Shown here: one piece after another, positions 16,581 through 25,605 of the stretch
How the letters are laid out: each line of letters starts with the position of its first letter
Numbering within the stretch: position 1 is the first letter of the stretch
Assembly: GCA_944323265.1 (NCBI GenBank)
Contig: CALURX010000022.1
Span: 1 to 32,970, forward strand
DNA from: Candidatus Gastranaerophilales bacterium
GTDB taxonomy: Bacteria > Cyanobacteriota > Vampirovibrionia > Gastranaerophilales > Gastranaerophilaceae
Length of the DNA: 32,970 nucleotides
Reading direction: 5' to 3'
Program-made: the position numbers and the translations under genes
Notes under the pieces: generated by a model
What the model was told of the DNA's origin: nothing
Database searches by the model: none
What the model saw: only the letters and a program-made list of their open reading frames with translations

Positions 16581-17009
16581 ATGTCAAAAATTCTAATAGG
16601 ATCCGACCACGGAGGATTTAAACTCAAGGGAATTATTATTAATCATCTTAAAGAAGAGGGTTATGAAGTTCAGGATTTCGGCTGTTATAGCGAAGAATCC
16701 TGTGACTATCCTCAAATAGCCCGGGCTGTCTCAAAAGCCGTAATAGAAACAGGAGAAAAAGCTATTCTTGTCTGCGGAACCGGTATCGGAATGTCTATTG
16801 CTGCAAACAGATTTAAGGGTATAAGGGCTTCTCATTGCACAGATACTTTTACTGCAAGGATGACAAGAATGCATAATGATTCCAATATTCTCTGCCTTGG
16901 AGAAAGAATCACCGGTTCCGGATTAGCACTTGATATTGTTGATATCTGGCTTAAAACAGAGTTTGAAGGCGGAAGGCACCAGAGAAGAATTAACATGCTG
17001 GAGAATTAA
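16581..17009 (+). CDS. rpiB: Ribose-5-phosphate isomerase B
   Basis: This 142-residue enzyme interconverts ribose-5-phosphate and ribulose-5-phosphate in the pentose phosphate pathway. The RpiB/LacAB blocks are present: IGSDHGGFKLK near the N-terminus, YPQIARAVSKAV, the active-site loop VCGTGIGMSIAANR with the catalytic cysteine, and ARMTRMHNDSNILCLGER. The length is standard for the family. It is the first gene of the operon rpiB-rsfS-TPR-membrane protein; its stop codon overlaps the rsfS start by one base (TAATG), a common coupling arrangement. Confidence 0.95.
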   Translation: MSKILIGSDHGGFKLKGIIINHLKEEGYEVQDFGCYSEESCDYPQIARAVSKAVIETGEKAILVCGTGIGMSIAANRFKGIRASHCTDTFTARMTRMHNDSNILCLGERITGSGLALDIVDIWLKTEFEGGRHQRRINMLEN

Positions 17010-17419
17010 TGACAGAGACAATTACATCTTATAAATTCGCTTGCGCAGTTGCAAGATTCCTTGATGAAAAAATTGCAAAAGATATTTCTATATTAAATAT
17101 AAGTAATGTTTCATCATTTGCAGATTATTTTGTAATCTGCTCAGCACAGACTAATACTCAGGTTAAAGCGCTTACGGAAAATTTAAAAGACAAGGTTAAA
17201 ACAACATTTTCAAGACTTCCTCTCGGGAGGGAAAATGATTTGAAAAACCGCTGGAACCTGATTGATTACGGCGATGTAGTAGTGCATATTCTTCATCAGG
17301 ATGAAAGGGAAGCTTATGCAATCGAAAAATTCTGGAACCACGCATTCTGTATCCCAAAAGAAACCTGGTTGAAAGAATCTGTAGAATATTCTGAGTACGA
17401 AAATATTGAGAAGAGATAA
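17009..17419 (+). CDS. rsfS: Ribosomal silencing factor RsfS
   Basis: The 136-residue protein belongs to the RsfS/Iojap (DUF143) family, which binds ribosomal protein uL14 and keeps 30S and 50S subunits apart when nutrients are short. Recognisable blocks are ILNISNVSSFADYFVICSA, TQVKALTENL, and the C-terminal RWNLIDYGDVVVHILHQDEREAY followed by an aromatic-rich segment (KFWNHA). The start overlaps rpiB and the stop lies 2 bases before the TPR gene, so it is embedded in one operon. Confidence 0.93.
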   Translation: MTETITSYKFACAVARFLDEKIAKDISILNISNVSSFADYFVICSAQTNTQVKALTENLKDKVKTTFSRLPLGRENDLKNRWNLIDYGDVVVHILHQDEREAYAIEKFWNHAFCIPKETWLKESVEYSEYENIEKR

Positions 17420-17421
17420 AG

Positions 17422-18492
17422 ATGGATAAAAAAGAGTTAGATAAAGCAATAGAAAAAACCGTTTTAAAAATGGCTCTTGAGCCCAGAAATACCGATCACT
17501 ACCATGAACTTGCAAAATATTATGCAATGGATAATCAGTATGAAAAAGTAATTTCTGTTTATGAAAGTCTTTTAGAAATTGACCCAAAGGATTTGCAGAC
17601 ACTTCTGAATCTCGGAAGTATCTGGTTTTACTCAAAAGACTACAAAAAAGCGCTCAAGTATTTCAATCAGGCAATGATAGTTAATCCGAGCAATTATCTG
17701 GTTTATTATAACCTTGCAAATACTTATGCAGAAATGAAAAATTTCTCAAAAGCATTGCATTTTTACAACAGAACTCTTGATTTCAATTCTCAGGATCCGG
17801 AAATTTATAATGCTATTGCGCTTTTATATCACGATTTTGAGGATTATGTAGAAGCAAGAGCCTATTACGAAAAAGCCCTGTCACTTGATCCTGATAACCT
17901 GACTGCGCTTGTCGATTTAGGCAATGTATGCTTTAAACTTTTTGATTATAATAAGGCTCTTGAATACTATTACAAAGTATTCAATCTCGCACCTGACAAT
18001 AAAACCGTTGCGCTTTGTATAGCAAATACTCTTGCGCTTACAAAAGACAAAAAGAAATGCTACGAGTATTTTGAAAAAGCTCTTAAACTTGAGGGTGATA
18101 ACTATAAAGCATATATTTGCTACGCAATTGCAAAGTCTGATTTCAAAGACTACGAAGATGCGGTAGAATTATACAAAAAGGCAATAGAGATTAATCCAAA
18201 AGAAGCAAACGCATATATTCTTGCAGGCAACCTGTATTCAAATCTTAAAAAGTACAAAGAAGCAGAGCAGGAATACAAAGAAGCGCTTAAAATCAACAAG
18301 CTTGATCCAAGCATATTCGTACTGATTGCAAATGTTTACTATATGAATAATGAAATTGAACGTTCAATATATTCATACAGAGCAGCAGTGAATATGAGAC
18401 CGGAAAACGATGAATATAAACTCGTTTTCATACAGGTATTAGAAGATTTTATAGAAGATTACAGAAAGGACGATATAGTTGCAGCCTTCTAG
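17422..18492 (+). CDS. Tetratricopeptide repeat protein
   Basis: The 356-residue protein is built almost wholly of tandem 34-residue TPR units (about nine). Examples are LQTLLNLGSIWFYSKDYKKA, LVYYNLANTYAEMKNFSKA, PEIYNAIALLYHDFEDYVEA and ANAYILAGNLYSNLKKYKEA. There is no signal peptide or membrane segment, so it should be a cytoplasmic scaffold. The partner is unknown. Position after rsfS and overlap of its end with the following membrane protein gene suggest co-expression. The second TPR protein at 28227 is similar in kind but not an obvious copy. Confidence 0.85.
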   Translation: MDKKELDKAIEKTVLKMALEPRNTDHYHELAKYYAMDNQYEKVISVYESLLEIDPKDLQTLLNLGSIWFYSKDYKKALKYFNQAMIVNPSNYLVYYNLANTYAEMKNFSKALHFYNRTLDFNSQDPEIYNAIALLYHDFEDYVEARAYYEKALSLDPDNLTALVDLGNVCFKLFDYNKALEYYYKVFNLAPDNKTVALCIANTLALTKDKKKCYEYFEKALKLEGDNYKAYICYAIAKSDFKDYEDAVELYKKAIEINPKEANAYILAGNLYSNLKKYKEAEQEYKEALKINKLDPSIFVLIANVYYMNNEIERSIYSYRAAVNMRPENDEYKLVFIQVLEDFIEDYRKDDIVAAF

Positions 18493-18886
18493 ACAAATAT
18501 ATCCGATAGAAAGAATATTATCTGCAGCCACCTATTTAACCGCAGGCGGCGTCGGATTTATATGGTTAATTATTGCGGCTGTTATGAGAAAACACGTTAC
18601 ACCGTTTTTGATGTATCATATTCTGCAGTCAATATTCTTATCCATATTATATTTTTTAATAGCAACTTTTGCAGAACTAATCTATGTAATTCTGTACAGA
18701 ATCCCGATAATTAATGCGATTCCATACTTAATAAATATGCCGCTGCCGTTCGTATTCGGGCTGTCAATTGTTCAAACCATCACAACCGCCATAATACTTT
18801 ACCTTGCAATCACAGCCGGCATGGGGCTTTACAGCTACATTCCGTGGGTTTCCGACATCATTAATATTAATACGGGAAGAAAGTAG
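18479..18886 (+). CDS. Small four-helix membrane protein, possibly Tic20-like
   Basis: The protein has 135 residues and starts at TTG (18479) with AAGGA 8 bases upstream, overlapping the TPR gene by 14 bases; no better ATG is available. Four hydrophobic segments are visible (about residues 18-37, 44-65, 70-88 and 93-117). The stretch TPFLMYHILQSIF resembles the R-F-H-x-x-Q-A block of Tic20/Ycf60-type and DUF4870-type proteins, and SYIPWVSDI near the end fits their C-terminal loop. Tic20 relatives occur in cyanobacteria, which would suit the proposed lineage, but the match is weak and the function is not established. Confidence 0.7.
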   Translation: MQPSRQIYPIERILSAATYLTAGGVGFIWLIIAAVMRKHVTPFLMYHILQSIFLSILYFLIATFAELIYVILYRIPIINAIPYLINMPLPFVFGLSIVQTITTAIILYLAITAGMGLYSYIPWVSDIININTGRK

Positions 18887-18945
18887 TCTGCAATTATTAA
18901 TTTTTCCTTAACTTTTTAACTATTTTCTCAAATTTATTATATAAA

Positions 18946-18951
18946 TATAAT
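18946..18951 (+). promoter_or_regulatory. Likely -10 box of groES
   Basis: A perfect TATAAT stands 25 bases before the groES ATG, followed by AGGAGG. No good -35 box is visible, and the HrcA operator CIRCE (TTAGCACTC and its inverted copy) is absent from the 90-base gap, so heat control, if any, uses another route. Confidence 0.4.
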
Positions 18952-18976
18952 TGTAAGGAAATAGGAGGAAATAATT

Positions 18977-19264
18977 ATGGCACTAAAACCATTAGCAGAC
19001 AGAATTGTTATTAAAGTTATTGAAGATACTGAACAAACTTCAGGCGGAATATTTATTCCTGACAGTGCAAAAGAAAAACCTCAAAAGGGCGAAGTTGTTG
19101 CTGTAGGTGCAGGCAAAGTTAATGATAACGGAGAAAGAGAACCGATGGATGTTAAAGTCGGCGACATCATTCTTTACGCTAAATACGCCGGTACTGATGT
19201 AAAAATGGACGGAGTTGAATACAAGATTCTTTCCGTAAAAGATGCCTTAGCTATTGTTGAATAA
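18977..19264 (+). CDS. groES: Co-chaperonin GroES
   Basis: The 95-residue protein forms the heptameric lid of the GroEL chamber. The start [13 protein letters not shown], the mobile loop that contacts GroEL ([20 protein letters not shown]) and the tail [18 protein letters not shown] with DALAIVE are all standard. AGGAGG precedes the ATG. Unusually, groEL does not follow directly: a 420-base element carrying its own gene separates the two, although the strand and close spacing still allow one transcript. Confidence 0.97.
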   Translation: MALKPLADRIVIKVIEDTEQTSGGIFIPDSAKEKPQKGEVVAVGAGKVNDNGEREPMDVKVGDIILYAKYAGTDVKMDGVEYKILSVKDALAIVE

Positions 19265-19268
19265 CAGC

Positions 19269-19298
19269 GTGAAGAGTGAGGCGTGAAGCGTGAAGGGT
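19269..19298 (+). repeat. Left heptamer array of the IVS-like element
   Basis: Four tandem heptamers GTGAAGA, GTGAGGC, GTGAAGC, GTGAAGG plus GT. The last unit (GAAGGG, about 6 bases before the ATG at 19304) can also serve as the ribosome site of the enclosed gene. Confidence 0.85.
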
Positions 19299-19303
19299 AC
19301 ATT

Positions 19304-19651
19304 ATGAATCACAAAGATTTAGATGTTTGGAAAAAATCGGTAGATTTAGTTTTAAAAATATACAACATAACTAAACAATTCCCTAAAGAAGAAATGTTCG
19401 GTATTGTTAACCAAATGAGAAGAGCCGCAATTTCCATCCCTTCAAATATTGCAGAGGGCTGTGCAAGATATTCAGACAAAGATACTTTAAGATTTATTGA
19501 TGTTGCTTTTGGCTCAGTTGCAGAATTAGAAACTCAATTAATAATTGCAGAACAGTTAGGTTATTGCAAAAGTTGTGAGATTGTGGGCGATATTGACAAA
19601 GTTGAAAAATTATTGTCAGGCTTGCGTCGCCATCTAAAAAATAAAAATTAA
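19304..19651 (+). CDS. Four-helix-bundle protein, 23S rRNA intervening-sequence family
   Basis: From the ATG at 19304 the protein has 115 residues; an in-frame GTG at 19283 lies inside the repeat arm and is less likely. The family pattern is clear: HKDLDVWKKSVDLVLKIY, then FGIVNQMRRAAISIPSNIAEG, then FIDVAFGSVAELETQLIIA and a final helix rich in Leu and Arg (LLSGLRRHLK). This is the S23/IVP four-helix-bundle family, which also includes the Avd accessory proteins of diversity-generating retroelements. Such basic bundles are thought to bind nucleic acid. No reverse transcriptase is nearby. Its arm repeats and its place inside groESL suggest it arrived as a small mobile unit. Confidence 0.88.
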   Translation: MNHKDLDVWKKSVDLVLKIYNITKQFPKEEMFGIVNQMRRAAISIPSNIAEGCARYSDKDTLRFIDVAFGSVAELETQLIIAEQLGYCKSCEIVGDIDKVEKLLSGLRRHLKNKN

Positions 19652-19656
19652 AATGA

Positions 19657-19686
19657 ACCCCTCACTCTTCACGCCTCACCCTTCAC
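19657..19686 (-). repeat. Right heptamer array of the IVS-like element
   Basis: Read on the minus strand it is four heptamers GTGAAGG, GTGAGGC, GTGAAGA, GTGAGGG plus GT, inverted with respect to the left array. Mismatches to the left arm fall only at heptamer positions 5 and 7, as expected if units vary around GTGARGN. Confidence 0.85.
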
Positions 19687-19697
19687 AATGTTAATGA

Positions 19698-21368
<1,671 letters not shown>

Positions 21369-21497
21369 TGCGCGGCAGCCGGAGTGAAGCCCGAATTCAG
21401 CGGCGTTGAGCCGGTGAACTGAGGGCGAAACTTTACGATTGCGACGTAGAAATCTTTGATTTCACAGGAGCAGTGCTACGCACGTAGACATTTGGTC

Positions 21498-21547
21498 GAA
21501 AGGCAGAGGTGGATAATACTCAATAGTATTAAGACGCCCTGCCTTTC
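21498..21547 (+). repeat. Hairpin 1 downstream of groEL
   Basis: GAAAGGCAG (21498-21506) pairs perfectly with CTGCCTTTC (21539-21547), and AATACT-CAAT-AGTATT (21514-21529) forms the inner stem with GGTG/CGCC pairing between. It follows TTGGTCG, as hairpin 2 does. It could end groEL transcription or protect the mRNA 3' end. Confidence 0.65.
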
Positions 21548-21629
21548 TCATATTTAGACTACCAGACAATATGAATTCAATAGATTTACTTAAAAGAAAA
21601 AGTAACCAAAAAGAAAAGAACACTTGGTC

Positions 21630-21679
21630 GGGCGGCAGAAGTAAATACACTAGCTTGTATTATACTTCTTGGCCGCCCT
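21630..21679 (+). terminator. Hairpin 2, probable groEL terminator
   Basis: GGGCGGC (21630-21636) pairs with GCCGCCC (21673-21679), with an inner AAGT-x-AATACA / TGTATT-x-TACTT stem, giving a long hairpin followed by TCTTTTAT. It has the same size and TTGGTCG lead as hairpin 1 but a different sequence, as if the pairing were preserved while the bases changed. Confidence 0.6.
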
Positions 21680-21711
21680 CTTTTATACTTCTCCCTATTT
21701 TATTTACCCCT

Positions 21712-23547
21712 TTATAAACATTCATAAATTTCGTTGTATTTTTCGATAATTTCAAAAGTCCAGCCGGAATTATAGTTCAACGCATTTTTTATTAAAAGAT
21801 TCCAGCTCGACGGATTCTTGGAATAAAGGTTTAATGCTTTATTAAGAACTGCCAGGTATATTTCAGCAGGATTTTCTTCCTTCAAAAGAAGAGTCTTAGT
21901 CTTAAACCCGCAGCCCTCAACCATATCATCAAAGATATCAGCAATTGTATCATTATAAATGCCGCACTTTGAAGCAATTGGGATACAGCCGTACTTCATT
22001 GCTTCATAGTGGATTGCACTTGTCGGATTTTCTCTTAAAGGCAGCATTATCATATCACAGCCTGACATAAACTGCGGATAATTAAGCTCGCCATCTATAA
22101 AGACAGCACGTCCGGAATAATTTCTTTCCAGAAATTCAACGCAAGATTTTATATAATTATTTTTTAGCCCATTCGAAATATTAATTACTACCTGCAAATT
22201 TTTATACTGTTCAAAAAGTTTAAAAATACTATTGAACGCAATATCAACTCCCTGCTGAAAAATTTCATCAGAAAATGTTCCAAAAATAAGCGGAGCGTCA
22301 TAAAAAGAATCCAGATATCCTCTTATTGCATAATCCTCATTTTTAAACAGTGTTCTGTCAACAAACCTTGTCTTTACTCTGTCACTTGCAAACTCCTTTA
22401 TTAAATATTTTTTATTTCTCCACCTTAAATCTCGGAAATTTCCTGCATTAAACGGCTGATAAATCAAATACTGAGGCAAATTTACCCCATAAGAAACATA
22501 GCCCGACTTTGTCTGCTTAAGTTTCTTAAACAATCTCCCGGAAAGTTCCGGCTCCGCATTAATTGCCTCATAATATGTCTTTGAAACAACTGCCAGAAAA
22601 TCAGTTTTTTTAACAGTGTTATACATAGAATTATAATATGTATCATCCTCGCAAGCTATTTTAGGAAAAATCTTTAAAACCCTTGCATTCATCCTGTTAA
22701 ACAAAATGTTTTCATCTATATCCTCGCACTTATCTATATATCTGCGAAACTTAAAATAATTTTTGTATATAAACTCCAAACACTCTCGCATCTGGTAGAA
22801 TTTTCTTGTATTATGCAAATTAAAAAGCGAAGCTATGCATTTTTTTATAATCTTATCCCTGCAAAGTCTGCGCATATTCTTTTTATCCACCAAATTTATT
22901 GCAGCCCAGAACGGTTCAAATTTATTATTCTCATAAATCGAAAAATCATTAACTACCTGCAGGGTTTTTATAGGAAATCTTTTTCTTTCAAATTCAGCCC
23001 CTAGAAAAAAAGGTATATTATCAGAATGAATTATATCAGGCTTTAGCTTTAATGCACAAATTCTTGCACATTTTATAAAATGTGCGAGATAAAAAAGTCG
23101 TGAAAATTCAGAAGAACTCTTTATTTGTGAAAAAATAGGCGCATAAATTGCCCACATCTGAATATTATCCCTTCGCTTCGGAAGTTTATATAAATAAGCA
23201 TTATTTATTCTGTTTTGCAGAAAAAACTCAAAACTCCAGCTGCATTTCTGCTCAGGCTTTTTGATAACAGGAAATAGAACATCTATTGTTTTATCGGGGT
23301 ATTGCTTTTGAAACGATTCAATATAATCCTTTGGAATATTATCAATTGTTACATATAGAACCTGCTTAAAGAGTTTTTTTGATTTTTTCTTAGATTTTAT
23401 GGAAACTAGTTTTTTAAACAAATTAAATCTTCTTCTGAGAGTACAAATAAAATCAGCCCTTCGGATATCCTCGAAATCAGAAAAAGATTCATCATCTATA
23501 TTATCAAACTCTTTTGAATGAGCCTCTGTTTCATAAAAACTGTTCAT
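21712..23547 (-). CDS. GT-B glycosyltransferase, glycogen-synthase-like
   Basis: From the ATG at 23547 the protein has 611 residues; a TTG three codons upstream (23556) is possible. The C-terminal half looks like a GT-B domain of the GT4/GT5 type: PLIFGTFSDEIFQQGVDIAFNSIFK, then LQVVINISNG, DMIMLPLRENPTSAIHYEAMKYGCIPIAS with the sugar-nucleotide Glu in the E-A-M-x-Y-G motif as in starch synthases. VSKTYYEAI and YVSYGVNLPQ in the middle match the synthase hinge. The N-terminal KxGGL motif of true glycogen synthase is not visible and the first 100 residues are basic and diverged. Donor and acceptor are unknown; glycan or glycogen-like polymer synthesis is an inference. A weak promoter (TTGATT, 17 bases, TACCTT) ends 7 bases before the ATG. 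Confidence 0.7.
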   Translation of the reverse strand: MNSFYETEAHSKEFDNIDDESFSDFEDIRRADFICTLRRRFNLFKKLVSIKSKKKSKKLFKQVLYVTIDNIPKDYIESFQKQYPDKTIDVLFPVIKKPEQKCSWSFEFFLQNRINNAYLYKLPKRRDNIQMWAIYAPIFSQIKSSSEFSRLFYLAHFIKCARICALKLKPDIIHSDNIPFFLGAEFERKRFPIKTLQVVNDFSIYENNKFEPFWAAINLVDKKNMRRLCRDKIIKKCIASLFNLHNTRKFYQMRECLEFIYKNYFKFRRYIDKCEDIDENILFNRMNARVLKIFPKIACEDDTYYNSMYNTVKKTDFLAVVSKTYYEAINAEPELSGRLFKKLKQTKSGYVSYGVNLPQYLIYQPFNAGNFRDLRWRNKKYLIKEFASDRVKTRFVDRTLFKNEDYAIRGYLDSFYDAPLIFGTFSDEIFQQGVDIAFNSIFKLFEQYKNLQVVINISNGLKNNYIKSCVEFLERNYSGRAVFIDGELNYPQFMSGCDMIMLPLRENPTSAIHYEAMKYGCIPIASKCGIYNDTIADIFDDMVEGCGFKTKTLLLKEENPAEIYLAVLNKALNLYSKNPSSWNLLIKNALNYNSGWTFEIIEKYNEIYECL

Positions 23548-23591
23548 TAACTTCAAGGTAACATGCCGGTTAGATTAAATCAAGATACCTA

Positions 23592-23621
23592 TTGACATAA
23601 ATCAGAATATAAGTGTATACT
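23592..23621 (+). promoter_or_regulatory. Strong promoter before the leader ORF
   Basis: A perfect -35 TTGACA (23592-23597), 18 bases, and TATACT (23616-23621). Transcription should begin near 23628, a dozen bases before the leader ATG, which has AAGGA 6 bases upstream. Confidence 0.75.
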
Positions 23622-23639
23622 AAACACAAAGGAAAAATT

Positions 23640-23714
23640 ATGAAAAACTTACACTTTGAATTAGCAAACAATTCATCCTCCAATTCATCCAAGTTGCAAT
23701 CGGGACTTGAATGA
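23640..23714 (+). CDS. 24-residue Ser/Asn-rich leader peptide
   Basis: A short frame with its own ribosome site (AAGGA) starts at 23640 and stops at TGA 23712-23714. It contains the run NNSSSNSSK, where five of eight codons after the first Asn pair are Ser or Asn (serine codons TCA, TCC, TCC, TCA, TCC). The run lies 10-28 bases before the first arm of the alternative hairpins. Size, position after a strong promoter and codon run are those of an amino-acid-sensing leader peptide. It was too short to be listed as a normal gene. A stand-alone small peptide gene is the alternative. Confidence 0.5.
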   Translation: MKNLHFELANNSSSNSSKLQSGLE

Positions 23715-23787
23715 ATTTTGATGTGTAGTTTTTAATACAGATTTAGAAAAAAGAAGTCCCGCCTAGTAGATAGATGGGACTTCTTTT
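23701..23787 (+). promoter_or_regulatory. Attenuator-like alternative hairpins
   Basis: Three segments can pair in two exclusive ways. A is CGGGACTT (23701-23708), overlapping the last leader codons. B is AAGTCCCG (23754-23761). C is GGGACTTCTT (23776-23785), followed by TT. A with B gives 8 perfect pairs. B extended upstream (AAGAAGTCCC, 23751-23760) with C gives 10 perfect pairs and ends in a T run, a proper terminator. A ribosome finishing the leader would cover A and favour termination; one stalled in the Ser/Asn run would leave A free to block it. The gene at 23809 follows. Confidence 0.55.
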
Positions 23788-23808
23788 ATTGTGCTTGAAA
23801 GGGAATAT

Positions 23809-25335
23809 ATGGACTTAACAATTAACAAATTTAACACAAACTTGGCATTCAAAGGCCCGCTTGACGGCGCTATAACAGGGATTTTAAGAACCTGCGACAC
23901 CAGTGAAATGGTTAATGCAGTAGGACTTGATATCGGGGCTATGGTAATCCCGAGAGCATATTATGATACAAAAGCTCGTAACAAATACGCAGGATGCGAG
24001 ACATTTATTAGAGAAATAAGCGGAACATTCATAAACTGTCTTGCAGCAGGAATTTTTGCAAAATATATTTCTAAAGTTGCTTCTCAGGACATTATGCCGG
24101 ATGTAAAAATTAACCCTAAAAGCTGGTACACAAAGGCTTCTCTTGCTACTTTAAAAGAGGCTTGGGATAAAAGCGGCAATATTAAAGGGTATGTAAAAAA
24201 TGTTTTTGAAAATCTTTCCGGCAGAGACGGCCATAACATTAATGAGTTTAAAAACATAAACTGGAGCAAAATTGACTGGATAGACGAAAAACGCTGGGAA
24301 AAAATTAAATGGAATAATGAAGAATATAAAAATATCCAAGACAAACTCAAAACAAAAGAAGATTTTACCAAAACTTTTGTCAAACTTATTGAAGATAAAA
24401 ATATTACAGACAATGACCGTAAAAATATTTTAAAATTAATGGAACACCGTCTCACTAATGCTCTCGGAGCCGGAAGGGACACCGAGGTTAAAATAGGAGA
24501 CAAAACTCTTTGTGCAAAACTTGAAAACATTTTACGAGATTCACATGATATGGCAAAAGATATTTTTACCAATAAAGAGGTAAATACAGAGGCTGCAATC
24601 AAAAAAATTGCAAAAATCAACAAAATAAAAACTTTTGGTGCAATTGCAGGTGCTTCTCTATTAGGAATTACAAACCAGTATATCAACAGAAAAATAACCG
24701 AAAAACGAACCGGGAAAAAGGGTTTTGTAGGCGAAGTGGACTTTACTTCAAGCTTTAGAAAAGAGCGTAAAAAAGATAATTTTTTATGGCTCAAAAAAAC
24801 TCTGGCAAGTGCCGGCATGGCTGGTATGGTTATAAGCGTAATGCGTGTGAAAAATTTGAAGGACTTTGCCCGCAAGCTTGAATTTACAGGTCCAATCACC
24901 AGCGGAAACGCAATTAAAACAGTTTACGCCTTTAATATTATCGGAAGATTTATGGCAGCAGACAACGGAACAGAGCTTAGAGAATCAATGACAAGAGATT
25001 ATTTCGGCTTCCTAAACTGGCTTGTATTTGGCGGTTTTGCAGCCAAGGGAGTTGCAAATCTTCTTGACAAAAAAGGAGAGCATTTATTTAATTACACTAA
25101 AAAAGGTAAAGGATTAAAACACTGGTTAAATGATATGAGCCTAAAAACCCATAATGAAATCGCTTCAAAAGGAAAAGATTTTGCGAAGAATAATATCTGG
25201 AAATTAAACCTCGCGCATGCCTGCGGTCTTGCATATTCTGCTATAACTCTTGGAATATTACTCCCTATGGTTAATGCAAAAATGACAAAATATAAAAGCC
25301 GCAAGAAGGAAGGAGAGCAAGCAAGCTTATCTTAA
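23809..25335 (+). CDS. Unknown membrane protein, two-module FK-motif family
   Basis: The protein has 508 residues from the ATG at 23809 (AAAGGG 5 bases upstream); a GTG at 23791 in the same frame overlaps the hairpin region and is less likely. I know no named family. It starts MDLTINKFNTNLAFKGPLDG, with the FK motif at 13-16. The first module (about 35-90) has IGAMVIPRAYYDT, a loop, ETFIREISGTF and a hydrophobic helix. A second, related module (about 357-425) opens with LEFTGP and has IIGRFMAADNGTELRESMTRDYFGFLNWLVFGG. A charged helical region with Trp-Lys-rich repeats lies between, and a hydrophobic segment is near the C-terminus. The layout parallels the protein at 5370-7223. Expression may be controlled by the leader attenuator. 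Confidence 0.75.
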   Translation: MDLTINKFNTNLAFKGPLDGAITGILRTCDTSEMVNAVGLDIGAMVIPRAYYDTKARNKYAGCETFIREISGTFINCLAAGIFAKYISKVASQDIMPDVKINPKSWYTKASLATLKEAWDKSGNIKGYVKNVFENLSGRDGHNINEFKNINWSKIDWIDEKRWEKIKWNNEEYKNIQDKLKTKEDFTKTFVKLIEDKNITDNDRKNILKLMEHRLTNALGAGRDTEVKIGDKTLCAKLENILRDSHDMAKDIFTNKEVNTEAAIKKIAKINKIKTFGAIAGASLLGITNQYINRKITEKRTGKKGFVGEVDFTSSFRKERKKDNFLWLKKTLASAGMAGMVISVMRVKNLKDFARKLEFTGPITSGNAIKTVYAFNIIGRFMAADNGTELRESMTRDYFGFLNWLVFGGFAAKGVANLLDKKGEHLFNYTKKGKGLKHWLNDMSLKTHNEIASKGKDFAKNNIWKLNLAHACGLAYSAITLGILLPMVNAKMTKYKSRKKEGEQASLS

Positions 25336-25605
25336 ACGTAGAACTTTTCTAACATTGCCCCCTATTTACCTCTATTTACCCCTACCCTCTTTACATTTAA
25401 ATATTCAGGTGATATTATCAAGTACGGACTAAAACTTCTTTTTGGGAAGCTAATGTTTCAAGTGAACATTAAAATTAATACAAAATTATGAAGATATAAA
25501 TAGTCAAATATAAAAGCTTAGCATAAATTCCTGTTCGTTGGGATTTAGCATTAAATTTGTATTGCCCGAAGAGTAGTTTTTGAATATACAATAGGAGAAA
25601 AGAAA
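25336..25605 (+). promoter_or_regulatory. Leader region before the formate/nitrite channel gene
   Basis: There is no gene in these 270 bases. Two small hairpins are visible: AATGTT-loop-AACATT (about 25451-25469) and AAATTCC-loop-GGGATTT (about 25527-25550). AGGAG precedes the following ATG. I could not match it to a known riboswitch class by eye. Confidence 0.3.

Larger units (their letters stand above)
19269..19686 (+). mobile_element. IVS-like element between groES and groEL
   Basis: The element begins 4 bases after the groES stop and ends 32 bases before groEL. It has a 30-base left arm (19269-19298), a single gene for a 23S-rRNA-intervening-sequence-type four-helix-bundle protein, and a 30-base right arm (19657-19686) that is the inverted complement of the left with 27 of 30 positions pairing. 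Each arm consists of four 7-base units of the form GTGARGN. In RNA the arms would pair into a long stem with the gene in the loop, the layout of IVS elements in 23S rRNA genes. No target duplication or transposase is visible. Confidence 0.7.
21369..21711. other. Convergent intergenic region of repetitive character
   Basis: I call no gene here. The first 60 bases are GC-richer than the genes around them. A palindrome GAAATC-TTT-GATTTC sits at 21449-21463, like the one at 8062-8078. Two similar hairpins follow (21498-21547 and 21630-21679), each introduced by TTGGTCG and starting with a GGCAGA-type arm. An AT-rich purine stretch with a 48-codon frame lies between and across them; it lacks a ribosome site. 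Confidence 0.5.

Noticed and set aside
18887-18976. A CIRCE heat-shock operator before groES
   Set aside because: Looked for TTAGCACTC-N9-GAGTGCTAA and found no match in the gap.
21571-21717. A 48-codon plus-strand frame (starting MNSIDLLKRKS) downstream of groEL
   Set aside because: No ribosome site, and it runs across a hairpin with conserved pairing; better explained as non-coding repeat sequence.
24084-24899. A 271-codon frame antisense to the unknown gene at 23809
   Set aside because: Phe/Leu/Ser-rich shadow of a lysine-rich coding strand, with no ribosome site.
25500-25605. Possible riboswitch before the formate/nitrite channel
   Set aside because: Only short hairpins are visible and no conserved core of a known class could be matched by eye.
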